A stretch of DNA of 64,000 nt from Terebella lapidaria (Eukaryota; Annelida; Polychaeta; Terebellida; Terebellidae). Within the stretch, counting starts at the first letter, position 1, and every line of letters starts with the position of its first letter. Below the pieces are notes generated by a model. That model did no database searches. It had not been told where the DNA came from and saw only the letters and a program-made list of their open reading frames with translations. The position numbers were made by a program, and so were the translations under genes. The DNA lies in assembly GCA_949152475.1 (NCBI GenBank), contig OX424569.1, forward strand, positions 34,083,950 to 34,147,949, read 5' to 3'. Positions 11,822-24,436 of the stretch are shown one piece after another.

Positions 11822-11975
11822 TTTCGTGCGAACGATTTAGTACTTCGTGCGAACGAATTAGTATTTCGTGCGGACGAAGTAGTATGTCGTGCAAACGAAG
11901 TTGTACTTCGTGCGAACGACATAGTATTTCGTGCGAAAGACATAATATTTCGCGAGAAGTTCTTCATGCGAATGA
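11822..11975 (+). repeat. 21-bp repeat array, inner block
   Basis: About seven degenerate units of the 21-mer, core form TTCGTGCGAACGAATTAGTA. Only about 65 bp separate it from the inverted left arm, giving a local hairpin of its own. Confidence 0.85.
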
Positions 11976-12309
11976 CTTAGTACTTATACCATAAGCGGGC
12001 GGTCATCCTGATGTTAACAATTAACCATTTATTCACCCTAGCCAGTTTTCAGTGTCCTCCCCAGGACCTAAGTGTGGATAGCCCTATTTACATTTAGTAA
12101 TTAACTTATAGAATAATGAATAATCCATCGATACAGATATAAATTTACCTCAAATACATGTAATAGCAGAAGATTGTATTTAGTATAATCTTATTGATCA
12201 GGAATATATTATATTAAAATAACAAATTCTTGCCAGGGGAAGCATAGATGATTTAGAACGCCATATGGTGCTTGATGTGGATGAGTTTGTCAACTATGTA
12301 ACATTACAT

Positions 12310-12735
12310 CGTGCAAACGATTTAGTACTTCGTGCAAACGACTTACTACTTCATGCAAAACAACTTAGTACTCTGTGCGAACGAATTAGTACTTCGTGCA
12401 AACGAATTAGTACTTCGTGTGAACGAATTAGTATTTCGTTCGAACGAATTAGTACTTCGTGCAAACGAGGTAGTACTTCGTGTGAACGATGTAGTACTTT
12501 GTGCGAACGAATTAGTACTTCGTGCAAACGAGGTAGTACTTCGTGTGAACGATGTAGTACTTTGTGCGAACGAATTAGTACTTCATGCAAACGAATTAGT
12601 ACTTCGTGTGAACGAATTAGTACTTCGTGTGAAAGAATTAGTATTTCGTCCGAACGAATTAGTACTTCATGTGAACGAATTAGTACTTCGTTCGAACGAA
12701 TTAGCACTTCATGCAAACGACTTCGTGCGAACGAA
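12310..12735 (+). repeat. 21-bp repeat array, right arm
   Basis: About 20 units of the 21-mer. Because 21 is a multiple of three and the unit lacks stops in several frames, long open frames appear on both strands. They read as seven-residue repeats (such as TSCERIS) and are judged non-coding. Confidence 0.9.
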
Positions 12736-12788
12736 GTAGGTATTTTCCATCATGTCCTATTGGGGGTACCACAGTATTACCTTAAACC

Positions 12789-12789
<1 letters not shown>

Positions 12790-12820
<31 letters not shown>
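12790..12820. repeat. GA microsatellite
   Basis: Uninterrupted (GA)n of about 30 bp, immediately outside the right end of the foldback-like element. Confidence 0.95.
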
Positions 12821-12821
<1 letters not shown>

Positions 12822-15800
12822 GTGGAAGGAAGTGAGGGGTGTAACTTGTCCACGCAGTAGACACATGACTGAACTGTTTATGGAGTTTTACAATTTGGCA
12901 AATTCACTTTTCTATGTCTCGTGTATGTTTATAGCATCTCATAATATTACCGGTGAGATCTGTCGATATCCCCTCCTCCCATCGGTGATGATTACAACTT
13001 CAAAACTATCTGTGTAGTCTCCTTCTACAAGAGATGTCTTATCCATTTATTACAAAAACTTAAAACTTTCATGCAAATCATACTAATATTTGCGATTTGG
13101 GTTCGGCACAGTGGACCAGCAATTGATTTCCATAGATCCTTAGAGTCGTGGAGGAATGATTCCATCTTTGCATCAGGTAAGTGTCCGAGAATACAGCACC
13201 ACTAATGCAACACGCAGATCCCCGCTCGCTGTCAGTGAAAGACCATAGTCATACTACAGCACTAATACCTCCTTTGTTTCGCGGACGAGAACAGACTAAC
13301 CATATATCTTTGTTAGCGAAGGGCGTTCACTTACACTTTTAACTTTGTTTTCTTTTTGTTCCACGATTGTAACTGGCACGGCTATATTTTGGCGCGTGAA
13401 ACCTACGAGTTTAACGGTTTTATTGGAAGAGTTAGCATTTTTACCCCAAACAGGTTCAGGATCGTTAAAGTTTTTGCCGTTTTGTTTCATGCAAAGCACT
13501 CATTGTCTTTAACCCTGGCCTGTTTTCTTCTGACCCTTTTAGCGATATTACTAACGGAAGTGGTTCACTTTTCGTGCGCTTTAATTGAAGAGTTCTATTC
13601 GCTAGCCTCTCCAGGTCTATCGCTTTGCTTACAAGGTCTTGCTCTTAGCTTAGTGTTGTCTGGATTGCTTAGTCATGTATCTATCGGACAACAACCGGCC
13701 AAAAACACTTGTAATTTCCACAACCCCCACAACAACTGCTATTGCTGGTTATCTGGACAGGCTGCGTGTGGTTTCTCTCATAAAAATGACAGCAAAGTGT
13801 TACTTAATAAATTGTGGCCTACCAATCTCTTTGTATTTTGAGATATTGTTTTTCGCCTAGTGAGTCTCAGGCATGACACTCTAAACATTATGATTTCATT
13901 TCAATGTGCATTATTGCGAACGGATATCAGGATACAAAACAATTGGTGCCGCAGTTACAGAATCAACAAGTTTGTGACAAATCGAAAAATCGCATTTCAG
14001 GAAGATGGATCTTGACTAGAATATAGCCTATATATTGGTGAGTAAAATTTGCACGACACCCATCGTTTTGAACATTTTGTGAATATTGAGACTACTGTTT
14101 AATATTACGGCGCCTGTCCTCGGCCAGCTTCCTGTTTTATAATCGTTCAAGACCGAAGTGGCAATAGTAGTTACTCTTGAACGATCTGTTCTATGAACGC
14201 TTGACCCTCACTATTATATAAAGTACCAAGGTGTATATGTATTCCTCTTCAGTCGTTTGACTCTCACTATTAATACCCGAGGTGTACACTATTTCGATTC
14301 AGTCGTCTGGCCAACAGTGAATATTGACTGCGGACTTGCACAAGATGGCGGCAGACATCAAGAGACAGACGACAATGTCACAGAGCCGCCATCTTGAAAT
14401 TGGTTTATGGCCGTTGGAAAGTGGCAGCATTGGGACAAATCGGCCATTTTTATGACCTGATAAGGCGACGCCTTGAGCAAAGTTGGTATCACCCCACAAG
14501 CAAGTGTATAAATATGTAGGAATTCTACATCAGTAGTTTCAATTGTTGGCTCGCTTTCCGAGCTGTGCAAATCAGCGATATTTTTGTGTCGTTTTGTGCG
14601 AATGATTAATTTGTACCAGGCTCAGCTCGGTACAAAACGACGTTTATTGGATATTGAACTAATTTATTGCTTTCAGTTGGCTCTCTCTGTGTCTCGATTT
14701 GCATGTATCGTTTGTGCAAATGTTAACTCAATCGTGAAATGACGAAATATATTGAATGACTGAAGTGTGCCTGTTTATTCAAACCAATGGAAACTTCAAT
14801 TGTATTCAATACATTATGTTTTGTGATTCAAACTTAGTTATGGAACTAATTAACATACATACACATATGTCTTAAGAACATTTTAAACGACTGAACATTT
14901 TACTATACCTTTTAATAGTTCGGTTTCTACATTCTTCGTATTACTATATAAACAAGTTCACACGTGGACACAAGAACGAATGCAAGTAAACTGGTGATTA
15001 CATACGTTTTACTTAGAGCGGTGTTTTTCGCTGATACATTCGAAGATACCCAATGTATTGCCAGTGTTCCAAGTCACACTTTTTCGATATTTGATACTTA
15101 CATCTTTGAAAAACAAAAATATATCGAGATATCCAACAACTCAATGTCTGTATCCATTGAAAATCCATGAAAACGAAATATTCCAACACGATATGAATTG
15201 ATTATCATAATTTCCTACATTTGTAAATGATTTTGAAAGGTACTTGTTTTCATCCCCAAGTTTTCCAACAGTTTTCGAGTTGTCCACCGCAGTATCCAAG
15301 TCTGTTTGCAACAGGCAGTCGGCCATATCCTGAATCCTTCAAAGTTGAAATTGAATCATTTTTAGAGGGAATCTATATTGTCACGAATTGGGGAAATTAA
15401 GGGACATGTGAATAGTATCATTGATTTGAATCCAAAGTATCCAAATGTCCTTCCGTCTGAACCACATTGACCGAATTCTGGGTCCATGTTTCGTCTTCAA
15501 ATCACTCTGACTATCCAGAAGAAATTCGGCCTTTTGTGAGTAAAAACACAGGTAAAGATTAACTTATCTAGGAGTTTCTCTCATTCTATATCCGATAAGA
15601 AACAACCCTTCTTATCTCTCCCTACTTCTGGGTAAATTATTATCTTGCAGGTTTGGTATCTCTGAATAATCTCAGCTGGTCAAATGTCAGTTTACCAATA
15701 GTTATCTTGGCTGGACTGTGATGTTTTATAAAGTAATTTCGTGTGATATCTAGCGACTATCTCGTATAATTGTTAACAAGCGATAAAATGTGACGGTTTT

Positions 15801-18081
15801 ACGAGAGACCTTGTCGTAACAAAGAGCTTTTAGTATACTTGAAATTATACAACCTTCCAGATAATGCTGATGATATTGTAGTCATAACTTCGATGATAAT
15901 AAGTGTACGGGAGCTGTAAAATTGGACGTTATCACGAACAGGGACAAGGGGCTAGTATTAGAGATATTACGAGGGCAAACGATCACGAACAAGGCGATGG
16001 GATCCACTTTGCACAGATAACATTCGCTATCAGTCCATGTTTGAGAGGAGATAGAAAACTATAACTTGGAGATCTTTCATCCGGGAGATACGCGCTGGTT
16101 CTCCGACAAAAGCATGTAACTGTCCTGCCAAAAATGTTATCACAGTCGGTTATCCGTCATGGATATAACGAAGTGATAATACAATACCATAAAAGGGGCA
16201 CACATACTGTTAGGGGGGAACTTACGCTTGGCATGTCTACCCCGGCTTGGATTTTATCGGTCGCCATCTTGGATGATTTATCGTGGATCTCAGACTGGTT
16301 GCTCAAGAGCAAAAGGGGCCGCTAGATATCAACACCCTACGAAACATTGGCAGGATTGTGTCCACGGTATCGCGACCGATAAAACAGAAATATTTCTTTC
16401 TTACTTCCCACCCCAAAAAGCTGTTATCAGACGAAAGATTAGGCTGATTTTGGAGCAGCGATCGAGTGACGATCGCAGTCGGCAGACTCTCTAGGAACAC
16501 AGGAGGAGCCAGCCGGACACCAAGGTGGAGTCAGGATCCGCGAACTGGAGTCAGCGAACTGAGAGTCACAGCAAGCTCTAAATCTATCAACTACGATCTC
16601 GTCCTAGGGCCATACCTGGACAAAAACGTCCCACCAAAATTATAAAAGTCATTTCAATAGCCAGATTTGGGTGTGGCTCGTTTTCGGTTGGATTACAAAT
16701 GGAGGATTACTCAGAATAGACAACATCGAACACTTTATCGACCAGTGGATCATTTTTAGACACGATTGAGGAGAGACAGAGCGAAAGAAGAAAAGAAAAG
16801 TGAGCAAGTCCGACCTATTTTATGACGCGGGCCCTTACACGCTGATCGAGTGACGAGTTTACCTGGCCGAGGCGTAGGAATACAACAAGACCCGAGCATG
16901 ATGTTGTCCGCACGTATCAAGGCTCATGCAGCACACCTATACACCGGGGCGATAGCTTTACCGAGAGCCCAGAGCTCTGCTCGCACGTGTTATGTTCCCA
17001 ACCTCGCCAAATTCTTACGCGCAGGTTGGCGCCTTACGCCTGCTCCTCCGTGGCACGGCCATTTTGGTAAGTGGAGATTATTTTATGGCCGTGTATGGTC
17101 CTTGTTTTTAATGTGAGTTACCTGACTCGCCCAGGAGGCTGGCGAAGACGGGTTCTATTTTCCATGACGAAAATATCAAACAGGAGATTGTGAGTATAAT
17201 GTAAGAAGTGACTTGCTCGATTGTCCATTTATGACTCTCGAGTGCTTGTAATTATGGCATGAGGAGTCTGAATTAATGTCGCTCAGTTTCAAGAAGCTGA
17301 GTCTTTAATTCGCATTTTGTCACGAGTTGAAAAAACAAGTTAAAAGGGTTGCTAGCACCATTTTCTGGAATCGTTCTGTTGTGGAAATTGATAATGGCTG
17401 AAAGAAAGGTACGAACCACTTGGTTTGAATCCACGACTTCCCGAACCAGTCGAATGTCCTGATGTGACAATAAACTGTCCGGTGTATGGAATGCTGATAA
17501 ATTCGCGGACCATCGAAGGTATCGAAAGTACTGTCTGCCAAATTGCTCAGTGTTCAATGATACACTATTCGCATTGGCGAAATCCTGACGATTACCATAT
17601 TCTATAGAGGATTACACCCCAGGAAAGAGGTAGGTTAGGAAATCGTGCAAAATCGCGCTCGGTCATGTTATTGCAAAGTCTCTGATCACAAACAACAGGT
17701 CTCCAGGGGTCGGCGGAATTCCGTGTACTTGGGGCGCTCTAATCTGCAACTCCTTATTTCCATCATCACTTTACACAGTGACATTTCGACACATAGGTAT
17801 TATGTAGGCCTACGTAATTGTTTTATATGGATATTTTGTTCTATATGATATGTGCGTAGTGATTACTGTTACATATAGATATGTACATGGGATTTATGAC
17901 TATAGCTTGAAAATTTACATATTAAATTCTAAATTAATTTTGGTAATTTTAATGCTGTTTTGGTTTTTCATTATTAATTCCGCAGTGTGAAACTATGTTG
18001 TTCATATGGTTCGCGAATAGATGACTGGCACGAATGCTATCATTTTGTGTGTGCCTCTCAAGATATATACATAAATGTATA
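12821..18081. other. Gene-poor DNA, no assigned genes
   Basis: Contains short open frames without recognisable domains. One at 13356-13841 is hydrophobic but lacks an ATG. A short two-copy direct repeat of about 60 bp lies at 14200-14310. The DNA at 16200-17200 is more GC-rich than its surroundings and may be an old unrecognised repeat. Confidence 0.4.
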
Positions 18082-18994
18082 TACCGTATTTCCTCGATTG
18101 AGGGTCCGGGCGCTTATTTTTTCGAGCGTCTTTTACCACCGGCGCTCATACGAGGCAGGCGCTCATTCGAGGCCCGGCGCTTATTGCTATATCGTAACTT
18201 ATCAGTGCGCGAAAAATTTCGTGTCAAACAGACGTCGCCCATCGAAGGTATTCAGGCGAAATGATGCACAGTTTTTACGCAAATTCGGATCCTATATGGA
18301 ATAACTGTGATGTTTCAATGCATAAATACCACCGATACAACAAGGTTCTGATGACGATAATAGAATATCTTAAATCTTCGGCAAAATTAAGTAATACGAT
18401 GGCAAAGAAATGTTCAATAAAATATCGCATCACTTACTGAGCAAATCCATGGCTATACTTATGAGGTAGTAAATCTGCTCAAAAAAGAGAGCTGACATGA
18501 ATATTGGGACAGCAATTTGTTAATTGTGTAAACTTTAGTGTCAATGTTTTCACAACCATGGCTTTCCAACATGTTGAATGTTAGCGTGATGGGGGCATCA
18601 TCAAGATGGATTCAAGCATTTCACGATGTTTCCCTTCAGTGGCCGAAGCGGGGCGGGAGCCGTAAAAAAAGGAGAATTTCATAGTTAGTCTGGGAAAGTT
18701 AGTCTGTTTTGTATACTTTCATTGTAATCACAGTTTATTAAGTTTTCAAGTAACACATTTCACACAAAGTTGTCACCCTTACCATTTACTGGGTGCTAAT
18801 TTCAATCGAGAATTTGCTTGCAATTGCCGCCGATAAACTATAGATTCACAAGGCCAAATTCAATTGAGAAATAATTGTTCTCGAGCCATACCCGGCGCTT
18901 ATTTTTGTCAATCACTGGCTACCCCCGGCGCTCATATGAGGCAGGCGCTCTTTCGAGGCCCGATCGAGACCCGCTCAATCGAGAATATACGGTA
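18082..18994. mobile_element. MITE-like DNA element with ~21-bp terminal inverted repeats
   Basis: The left end TACCGTATTTCCTCGATTGA is matched by the right end read in reverse, TACCGTATATTCTCGATTGA. Inside both ends is a GC-rich subterminal zone with repeated GCGCTCAT.CGAGGC and GGCGCTTATT motifs in inverted arrangement. The core (18270-18870) is AT-rich and has no transposase frame. TA on both sides may be part of the terminus or the target duplication. The element resembles small non-autonomous DNA transposons; the superfamily is not determined. Confidence 0.6.
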
Positions 18995-21846
18995 TTTGCA
19001 TATTTGTGCAAAATTTTACAGAAATTCGGCATCGCCAAATCAAAACATGATTTTGTCATACAGTTTGCGGTCTGTTGTCTGATAATGTTTACTCACTGAT
19101 ATCACGGCGGAACAAAAGTCTGCACCTATTAATATAATAATATATTGATAGGGATCTATATTCAGAAATGTTTATGCTCCCATTGCGACCTAATCAGTGA
19201 TTTATCTCAAAGGTTCAATAACATCACGATATCACACCCCGGTAAGTCCTGATATGTCACTAGGTGGGATATACGTTGTATGAAAACATGACGTCAAGTT
19301 CGATGTGGTTGAAAAATTATAGGAAATAGGAATTTTGATGTCGAAAAAAAGGAATTTCCGTCAAAGAGCAGTTGAAAATTTTTTTTTTCTCCCAGCACTC
19401 CTACTACTAAATACAGAGCTCGTCGCGATATTTTATAGTACCTGACAACCAAGCTAAGTTACGGTCCCAGTGATGCCGTCTGAAATGGGAGAAATACCGC
19501 GCGAAAAACAGAAAATACTTGTGAATAGGGAACATACAAACGTTTGTGTTCTCTGAAAAAAAATTATAATTGCTAAATTATAATGCTGTTTGAACATTAA
19601 TCACATAGTAATATTTATTTGATTATTATTTATTCCTTAGAAAATTGTTATAAATAATCAATTGATAAATGATCAATTAGTTTATTTTTAAATGATCAGT
19701 TAATTTATTTTTATTTATAAATGTTGTGATTTTCATACAACCGTTGTATATTTTCAGAAACTGAGGTGTTGTTGAACATTTGAGATAAATACACTATGTT
19801 TGGGCCGCACGAGGAGCGTTCTTCGCATATTTTTGGAAGTTATATTTTCCAAGTTTATTATATTTAACTGACAAGAATTTAAGACATCGAATACACACGT
19901 CACCAAAAAGTAGCCACTAAAAAAAAAACAATTCCACCTTTGTGACACGTCGCATCATATTTATTTTTGGTGTGTAGATGTCCGGATGAGTGTATACTTC
20001 CCTTGAAGTATATAATTTGAGATATAATGACCAGGTTTGCAAAGCAAGATCTTGATGGAATTATGATTGAATAGCTGGGAAAGCAAAAGGGTGTTGAGAA
20101 AGTGCCATTATCATCAAATCGTTGTATTTTTCATAGGCTGTGTCATTCATATTTATCACGCGATGTCATCTCACAAAAGTACATCGACATATTTTAATGG
20201 CTAAGTTGAAAATTATTTTGGAAGTATGCTATGAGCGGCTGAAATGCGGCCATTTAGCATTGATTCAAATGGCCCACGGTGTGCTGCTCTCTGACAGCAC
20301 GTGGTAATGTGGCGCTCCCTGTCGGCGCTATCATTCAATAGTAAACTCCACTCAGATCTGTGGATGAACAAGCCAAGCACACGAGTACATCTGAAACCGC
20401 ACAAAAGTTTACTGCTCTCGATTTGTACACAATTCTCGTCAGTACAAAATGTTTTATTTCCATGAATAAATTCCGTGAATATGTCACATCAAAACTATGT
20501 ATTAAGCACTTCGCAAGCAGCAATGTAACATTCCTACCCTGAGGTGAATAGTATTTATTAATTTATATTCAGAAAAAAAGCTGTATAAATGACACATTTA
20601 CAGCTAATATCAAGGGGTTCAAGAGGCCCGATAAATGTATTTGCTGATATTTTATGTTTCAATGCGATAAGAAGATTGTCGATAAATTATGGTCCACAGT
20701 AGCAATGTCGTAAATTTTACCTCTCAAAATTTATTGAACTTGAGGAAAGATTAAACATGTAAAGTCCAGCCCATTTCTGACCTATGTTTGATATATGGAC
20801 AACATAAACGTATGCGAATCTTAGCGTTGTTTTGTCAATAATAATCTCAACATTAATTTGAGGGTATCATATATTTCCTTGCATATTATTTCAAATTAGA
20901 AGTGTAATTTTTGTCGTTCTTTCATCTCATTGTGATTTGAGTGACTTTTATGTACCAAATATGTTAATATTCATAATATGAACTGCACAAATGACCAGTT
21001 GGTGGCAATTTGCAGCAATATTTCTGCATATATACAATACGAATTTGTGAAAATTATGAATCACCCATGCAACATTTCTTCTAATGTTATTCCCTTCCGA
21101 GTGGAGAAGAAACACGGAGCAGATAGATCTGGAAGACTAAAAATTCTGTGTCGTTTTCGTACATGATTTGACAGCAGTACTCGACTATGAAATGGCGAAT
21201 ACCTTTCATACTCAGGATCCAGGTTTGATATTTCAAGTCCGTCAGTGGACGGCGCCTTTTTCTCTCGTGGCTATAGCGAACAACCTCGCCCTCTGAACAG
21301 CCAATACTCGGGGAGGAAGTGTCAGCTGCGGCTGTCAAACCTCGTGTTGGTTTTGTACTTGTCTTTGACGACCGAGAAATATATTAATGCGGGTTTTGTC
21401 TGTGAGACTCGAGCCACGGGTTGTGTCAAAGGGGAGGGGGGGGGGGGGGGGGGTGGTACAGGAGTTGTGGGGTGGGGGGCTGGTTTAAGGGGGTGGGATG
21501 GATTTGATCGTAAAACTACATAATTATCAATAGATAAATGTGAATAATTGCTTTCATCTCAAATTTGCAGACGTTATAATACACATACAATTTATATGTA
21601 GGGATGTGGTAAATTCATAATTATCTACACAAATAGTGCGAAATCCTCATTGTAATGAAAATATAAAATATATATATATATATATATTTATTTTTTCAAA
21701 AACTTCCAATTCAAATTTTGCGTCATACTTTGGCATATTTTGACGAGCATCAAATCATTGACAGGTGTTTTTGTACACTGGATGTTTACATATGTTTTTG
21801 TACACCAGATGTTGACAGATATTTTGGTACACCAACATTGCAATAA
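18995..21846. other. Gene-poor AT-rich DNA with simple repeats
   Basis: Contains a run of 18 G at 21436-21453, a TA microsatellite at 21668-21687 and three degenerate ~30-bp repeats with TTTTTGTACAC at about 21760-21835. No gene recognised. Confidence 0.5.
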
Positions 21847-22467
21847 TACGGAAGCGTAGAAGGGACTTCCTCAGAAAAAAACATTTCCTCTAATTTCCCG
21901 ACATTAATTTTGATATTTTCGACTTTATTCTCGATTTTTCGACTATCATGTCAATTTTATCGAATTTATCGTAGAAATTTATCAACACATAAGTTGGTGT
22001 GAAACCAAAGAATGCTTTTTGTTTGTGAAGTACGAAATAAAACATTGAACTGGTAATACAGTGTAGGGTCAAAATACTGTGGGGGGGGGGGGGGGGGTAC
22101 ACTACTATTGATATTTAAATCAGAAGGGTATTCTTTCGATTTCGATCTCGTCTCTCTCAAGGTCGTCTATAGAACCCTCAAACGTGTACTTACATGTCAA
22201 TCAACAAACTTCTTATTGCTTTCATTGTACATCGTACAATCATCATGCATATATATATATGTCGCGTTTGATATTCCCGAGATAATAAGTCGATATTATT
22301 GAGAATAAAGTTAAAAATATCGAGAATATAGTCGATAAAATCGTGAATGAAGTCGATAAAAATGAGCTTAGAGTCGTTAAAATCGATCGAATAGTCCATA
22401 AAATCGAGAATAAAGTCGGGAAATTGAGGGAAATATTTTGCGAGAGTATCCCTTCTACGCTTCCGTA
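21847..22467. mobile_element. MITE-like element with ~100-bp imperfect terminal inverted repeats
   Basis: The outer 19 bases, TACGGAAGCGTAGAAGGGA, are perfectly inverted at 22449-22467. Similarity continues inward for about 100 bp: AATTTCCCGAC, then CTTTATTCTCGATTTT on the left, and its complement near 22390-22435. The right arm contains three to four degenerate ~21-bp units of the GTCGATAAAATCGAGAATAA type, so the arm grew by short tandem duplication. A run of 17 G at 22081-22097 lies in the core. No coding capacity. Superfamily unknown. Confidence 0.65.
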
Positions 22468-22943
22468 CATTCAGGAATTAACCATTACAAATGATGATAA
22501 AATATATGAAACTTATCAAAATATAAAATAAACGCCAGATAATATAGATAGGATAAGCTCGCGCGATATTTGTAAATTACATTAGCTTGTCGGCTATGAG
22601 AGAAGCTCCTGTCCGCAGTGATCGGTACACACCACATTTGGAGTGCATGGTACACATGTACTTGTACCGACAACTGAACACATTTCCGACATCTTCTGGC
22701 TCAAAAATATCCATTCCAAGTTGACACAAACTGTCATGTTATTGTTCCCGGTAATGGCCGGAGACAGCAATGTGACAGGCTTGAGTGATAAATAAGTTGT
22801 CCTTTAAGCATTACAGTCTGCTCTCTCCCCCAAACTTATGTCCGTTAGTTATGTCTATTTACTTTCCCTCTGAAAGTAGTCATTTTTGTAACAACTATTA
22901 TCATCATCAGCCGAAATTGCACAAAAGTAGCCGTTTTAGTTAT
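22468..22943. other. Spacer between MITE-like element and 40-bp satellite
   Basis: No gene or repeat recognised. Confidence 0.5.
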
Positions 22944-24436
22944 GCATGTATCCATGAATTGATGGCACTGCACTGACACGTGCACGGGATACATGTATCT
23001 GATGGCACTGCACTGACACGTGCACGGGATACATGTATCTGATGGCACTGCACTGACACGTGCACGGGATACATGTATCTGATGGCACTGCACTGACACG
23101 CACACGGGATACATGTATCTGATGGCACTGCACTGACACGTGTACGACACGGGATACATGTATCTGATGGCACTGCACTGACACATGCACGGGATGCATG
23201 TATCTGATGGCACTGCACTGACACGTGCACGGGATTCATGTATCTGATGGCACTGCACTGACACGTGCACGGGATACATGTATCTGATGGCACTGCACTG
23301 ACACGTGCACGGGATTCATGTATCTGATGGCACTGCACTGACACGTGCACGGGATACATGTATCTGATGGCACTGCACTGACATGTGCACGGGATACATG
23401 TATCTGATGGCACTGCACTGACACGTGCACGGGATACATGTATCTGATGGCACTGCACTGACACGTGCACGGGATACATGTATCTGATGGCACTGCACTG
23501 ACACGTGCATGGGATACATGTATCTGATGGCACTGCACTGACACGTGCGCGGGATACATGTATCTGATGGCACTGCACTGACACGTGCACGGGATACATG
23601 TATCTGATGGCACTGCACTGACACGTGCACGGGATACATGTATCTGACGGCACTGCACTGACACGTGCATGGAATACATGTATCTGATGGCACTGCACTG
23701 ACACATGCACGGGATACATGTATCTGATGGCACTGCACTGACACGTGCGCGGGATACATGTATCTGATGGCACTGCACTGACACGTGCACGGGATACATG
23801 TATCTGATGGCACTGCACTGACACGTGCACGGGATACATGTATCTGGTGGCACTGCACTGACACGTGCACGGGATACATGTATCTGGTGGCACTGCACTG
23901 ACACGTGCACGGGGTACATGTATCAGATGGCACTGCACTAACACGTGCCCAGGATACATGTATCCGATGGCACTGCACTGACACGTGCATGGAATACATG
24001 TATCTGATGGCACTGCACTGACACGTGCCCAGGATACATGTATCCGATGGCACTGCACTGACACGTGCATGGAATACATGTATCTGATGGCACTGCACTG
24101 ACACGTGCACAGGATACATGTATCTGGTGGCACTGCACTGACACGTGCACGGGATACATGTATCTGATGGCACTGCACTGACACGTGCACGGGATACATA
24201 TATCTGATGGCACTGCACTGACACGTGCACGGGTACATGTATCTGATGGCACTGTACTGACACGTGCACGGGATATATGTATCTGATGGCACTGCACTGA
24301 CACGTGCACGGGTACATGTATCTGATGGCACTGCACTGACACGCGCACGGGATACATGTATCTGATGGCACTGCACTGACACGTGCACGGGATACATGTA
24401 TCCGATGGCACTGCACTGAAATGTGCTCGGTACATG
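22944..24436. repeat. 40-bp satellite array, about 37 units
   Basis: The unit is GATGGCACTGCACTGACACG followed by TGCACGGGATACATGTATCT. Most units differ at only one or two positions, mainly at CpG sites (CACGTGCAC, CATGTGCAC, CACGTGCGC, CACGTGCAT). One longer unit lies near 23140 and a few lack one base near 24230-24330. The unit carries CACGTG, TGCAC/GTGCA and TACATGTA palindromes. Because 40 is not a multiple of three, each minus-strand frame cycles through all three readings, and none holds a stop. This creates open frames of up to 510 codons that I regard as artefacts. Confidence 0.95.

Larger units (their letters stand above)
11603..12770. mobile_element. Foldback-like element with terminal inverted repeats built from 21-bp tandem units
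   Basis: The left end (11603 on) reads GGTGCCCC, AGATAGGACATGGTG, then ACCTACTTCGTTCGCACGAA. The reverse complement of the right end (12770 backwards) reads GGTACCCCC, AATAGGACATGATGG, then ACCTACTTCGTTCGCACGAA. Inward of these the arms continue as tandem 21-mers: 11635-11757 in one orientation and 12310-12735 in the opposite one. A third block at 11822-11975 shares the right-arm orientation, and the core at 11980-12305 is unique and AT-rich. TATTAC flanks the left end directly (11597-11602) and recurs four bases past the right end (12775-12780), a possible target duplication. Arms made of short tandem repeats are the hallmark of foldback elements. No transposase is present. Confidence 0.65.

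Noticed and set aside
12265-13017. 250-codon + strand open frame with seven-residue repeats
   Set aside because: It lies on the 21-bp array of the foldback-like element; the period is a multiple of three and other frames on both strands are also open, so there is no coding signal.
13296-13860. Open frames on both strands as possible genes
   Set aside because: The + frame has no ATG and is merely hydrophobic; the minus frame is short and has no domain I can name. An old repeat is possible but not supported.
13930-13990. GGTGCCGCAGTTACAG as a primer-binding-like site of an LTR-type element
   Set aside because: No paired terminal repeats or coding parts could be recognised around it, so no element is claimed.
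16200-17200. GC-richer stretch as a retroelement remnant
   Set aside because: No paired ends or protein motif found by eye.
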